NCBI RefSeq assembly: GCF_000150275.1
Contig: NW_002060948.1
Coordinates: 1,784,772 to 1,848,771 of the forward strand
Reading direction: 5' to 3'
DNA length: 64,000 nt
From: Trichoplax adhaerens
Lineage: Eukaryota; Placozoa; Uniplacotomia; Trichoplacea; Trichoplacidae
Made by a program: the position numbers and the translations under genes. The notes beneath the pieces were generated by a model. It was not told the origin of the DNA, made no database searches, and saw only the letters and a list, made by a program, of their open reading frames with translations. Shown here piece after piece: positions 62,793-64,000 of the stretch (the stretch's first letter is position 1; the number at the start of each line of letters is the position of its first letter).

Positions 62793-64000
62793 TTACTCAT
62801 CGCTACCGTCATCACCAGGTGAATTCTTCTCTTGATAATTTTCAGCTCCAACTTGATTTTGTTTACGCCCATAAATTGCATGGAAGATATCATCATAATT
62901 GCCACTACTACTGCTAGCAACAGAACTAGAATCTGAATGATGATCTTCATCACTCTCATCCTTGTGATCAGCTTGCTTGTTTGATTCAGTTTGAGCTGAA
63001 GGAATATCCTTAGATGTTGTGTCAGCTTCTTCTACTGGTTGCTTCTTGGCAGAAAGCGGACTATCCTTAATTTGATTCTGTTTTACATCATTATCCTCTC
63101 TCTTATCATTGACGTTTGCAGATTCAGGTCCAATATCGAATGCTTGATTAACATATGCAGTAGAAAATAGATCTTCAGTATCATTCTCAATCGGATCATT
63201 TTCAAATGGACCTGGTCCACTACCAAAAGGCGAATGATCTTCGCCGGTAGTTGGAGGTTTATCACAGGATTGGAGGGGTGCATCATAATCACTTACTGTT
63301 GTCTCGAGATTATGAGTCGCATTTTGTGTTGATTTTACTTCAACTTCAAGTCCAGGATTATCAAAACCGCCTGCACCACTGTTGGTAGTTTTATGATCTA
63401 ATTTATCATAATCCACTAATTGTGTTGATTCAGCTTCAACTTCAAGTCCAAGATTATCAAAACCAACTGCGTCACTACTTGTATTTTTATCATCTAATTT
63501 ATCATAATCTACTAATGGTCCGCATGGACTATCGCCTTGCGTATCCTCTGAGCTAGTACCATAGACAACATTGAGGACATCATTTAAATTACCACTACTA
63601 CCGCTAACCAAGGAGCCTGCATCATCTTTGTTATGGTTAGTAAGTTTAGCATCCTGATTATCAATAAAGGTAGTTTCCGCTTCAAGAGTAGTATCGGAAA
63701 ACGCTTGAGGTTTTACCATCGAATCGTTCTCTTGATTAGATGATTGTTCAGTAACAGTATCATTTAAAGTATCGTCTGACTTATAGTTAAAATCTAATTT
63801 CATGTAATTGCCTGAATCGCGTCGGATAAATTTTCGCTTGCTAATTGGAGTTTCATCACGCTCTTGGTGGGATAAGTTTAAGATACGAGGTTCCGATCGA
63901 TTGGTTAATGCATTGCTAGTCGATCCAGATGATAGTAAGGTCGTACTGTTATCATTTCTAAATGGTCGATCATAATCACTGCTACTACCATTCAAGCCTC
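62793..64000 (-). CDS. acidic tyrosine-motif protein, C-terminal part (5' end outside window)
   Basis: Open from the right edge to a stop at 62793, about 400 residues in one exon; the true start is beyond the window. I do not recognise a family. The sequence is hydrophilic, acidic and Ser/Asp/Asn-rich, with no cysteine-rich domain or membrane segment in view. Short tyrosine motifs recur: SDYDRPF, GNYMKLDF, VDYDKLD (twice), SDYDAPL, AYVNQAFD and GNYDDIFHAIYG. A 32-residue unit is tandemly duplicated (63325-63420 and 63421-63516). A GN-x2-D-x5-YG motif appears twice. This looks like the cytoplasmic tail of a receptor or a scaffold that binds SH2/PTB proteins, but that is inference. The AYVNQAFD motif resembles AYINPNFD in the tail of the EGF gene, which lies on the same strand. 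Confidence 0.75.
   Translation of the reverse strand, partial: GLNGSSSDYDRPFRNDNSTTLLSSGSTSNALTNRSEPRILNLSHQERDETPISKRKFIRRDSGNYMKLDFNYKSDDTLNDTVTEQSSNQENDSMVKPQAFSDTTLEAETTFIDNQDAKLTNHNKDDAGSLVSGSSGNLNDVLNVVYGTSSEDTQGDSPCGPLVDYDKLDDKNTSSDAVGFDNLGLEVEAESTQLVDYDKLDHKTTNSGAGGFDNPGLEVEVKSTQNATHNLETTVSDYDAPLQSCDKPPTTGEDHSPFGSGPGPFENDPIENDTEDLFSTAYVNQAFDIGPESANVNDKREDNDVKQNQIKDSPLSAKKQPVEEADTTSKDIPSAQTESNKQADHKDESDEDHHSDSSSVASSSSGNYDDIFHAIYGRKQNQVGAENYQEKNSPGDDGSDE
63325..63516 (-). repeat. in-frame 96-bp tandem duplication
   Basis: Two adjacent 96-bp units, each encoding 32 residues of the form LVDYDKLDxKxTxS...GFDNxGLEVEx(E/K)STQ. Reading frame is preserved, and the tyrosine motif is duplicated with it. 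Substitutions are moderate, so selection may be holding the motif. Confidence 0.92.

Overview
The window looks like nuclear DNA of an early-branching animal. It is AT-rich, genes are split by many short GT-AG introns (often 60-150 bp), intergenic distances are short, and the proteins encoded (Aven, UBR1/2, NUDT14, UPF0669, a Notch-ligand-like EGF protein) are animal families. The compact intron-rich layout, near-vertebrate protein lengths and scattered TACTGTACAGTA palindromes would fit a placozoan such as Trichoplax or a relative. That is recognition by style, not proof. There are no bacterial operons, CRISPR arrays or recognisable RNA genes.

Layout, left to right. 1-1240: a less AT-rich, repeat-bearing stretch ending in a palindrome cluster. 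1261-3875 (+): Aven, an apoptosis/checkpoint regulator. 5351-5887 (-): a single-exon secreted UPF0669 (C6orf120-like) gene. 8199-9700 (-): a C2H2 zinc-finger gene. 12363-26471 (+): a complete UBR1/UBR2 N-recognin E3 ligase gene that I could rebuild as 50 exons (about 1,758 codons) with nearly every splice phase agreeing. 29143-32339 (+): NUDT14-type UDP-sugar pyrophosphatase, four exons. 34294-48120 (-): a giant single-pass membrane protein with an N-terminal MNNL (Notch-ligand) domain, half a DSL domain, about 48 EGF repeats, a transmembrane segment and a short tyrosine-rich tail; its signal-peptide exon was not found. 48.1-62.8 kb: about 14.7 kb of very AT-rich DNA with no gene that I can support. 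62793-64000 (-): the C-terminal part of an acidic, serine- and tyrosine-motif-rich protein that runs off the right edge.

Most of the genes are unrelated housekeeping or regulatory genes. The most interesting object is the MNNL/EGF gene, because its N-terminus looks like a Delta/Jagged ligand but only the first half of the DSL module is present. Its EGF exons also record repeated exon duplication, and its tail shares a tyrosine motif with the gene at the right edge.
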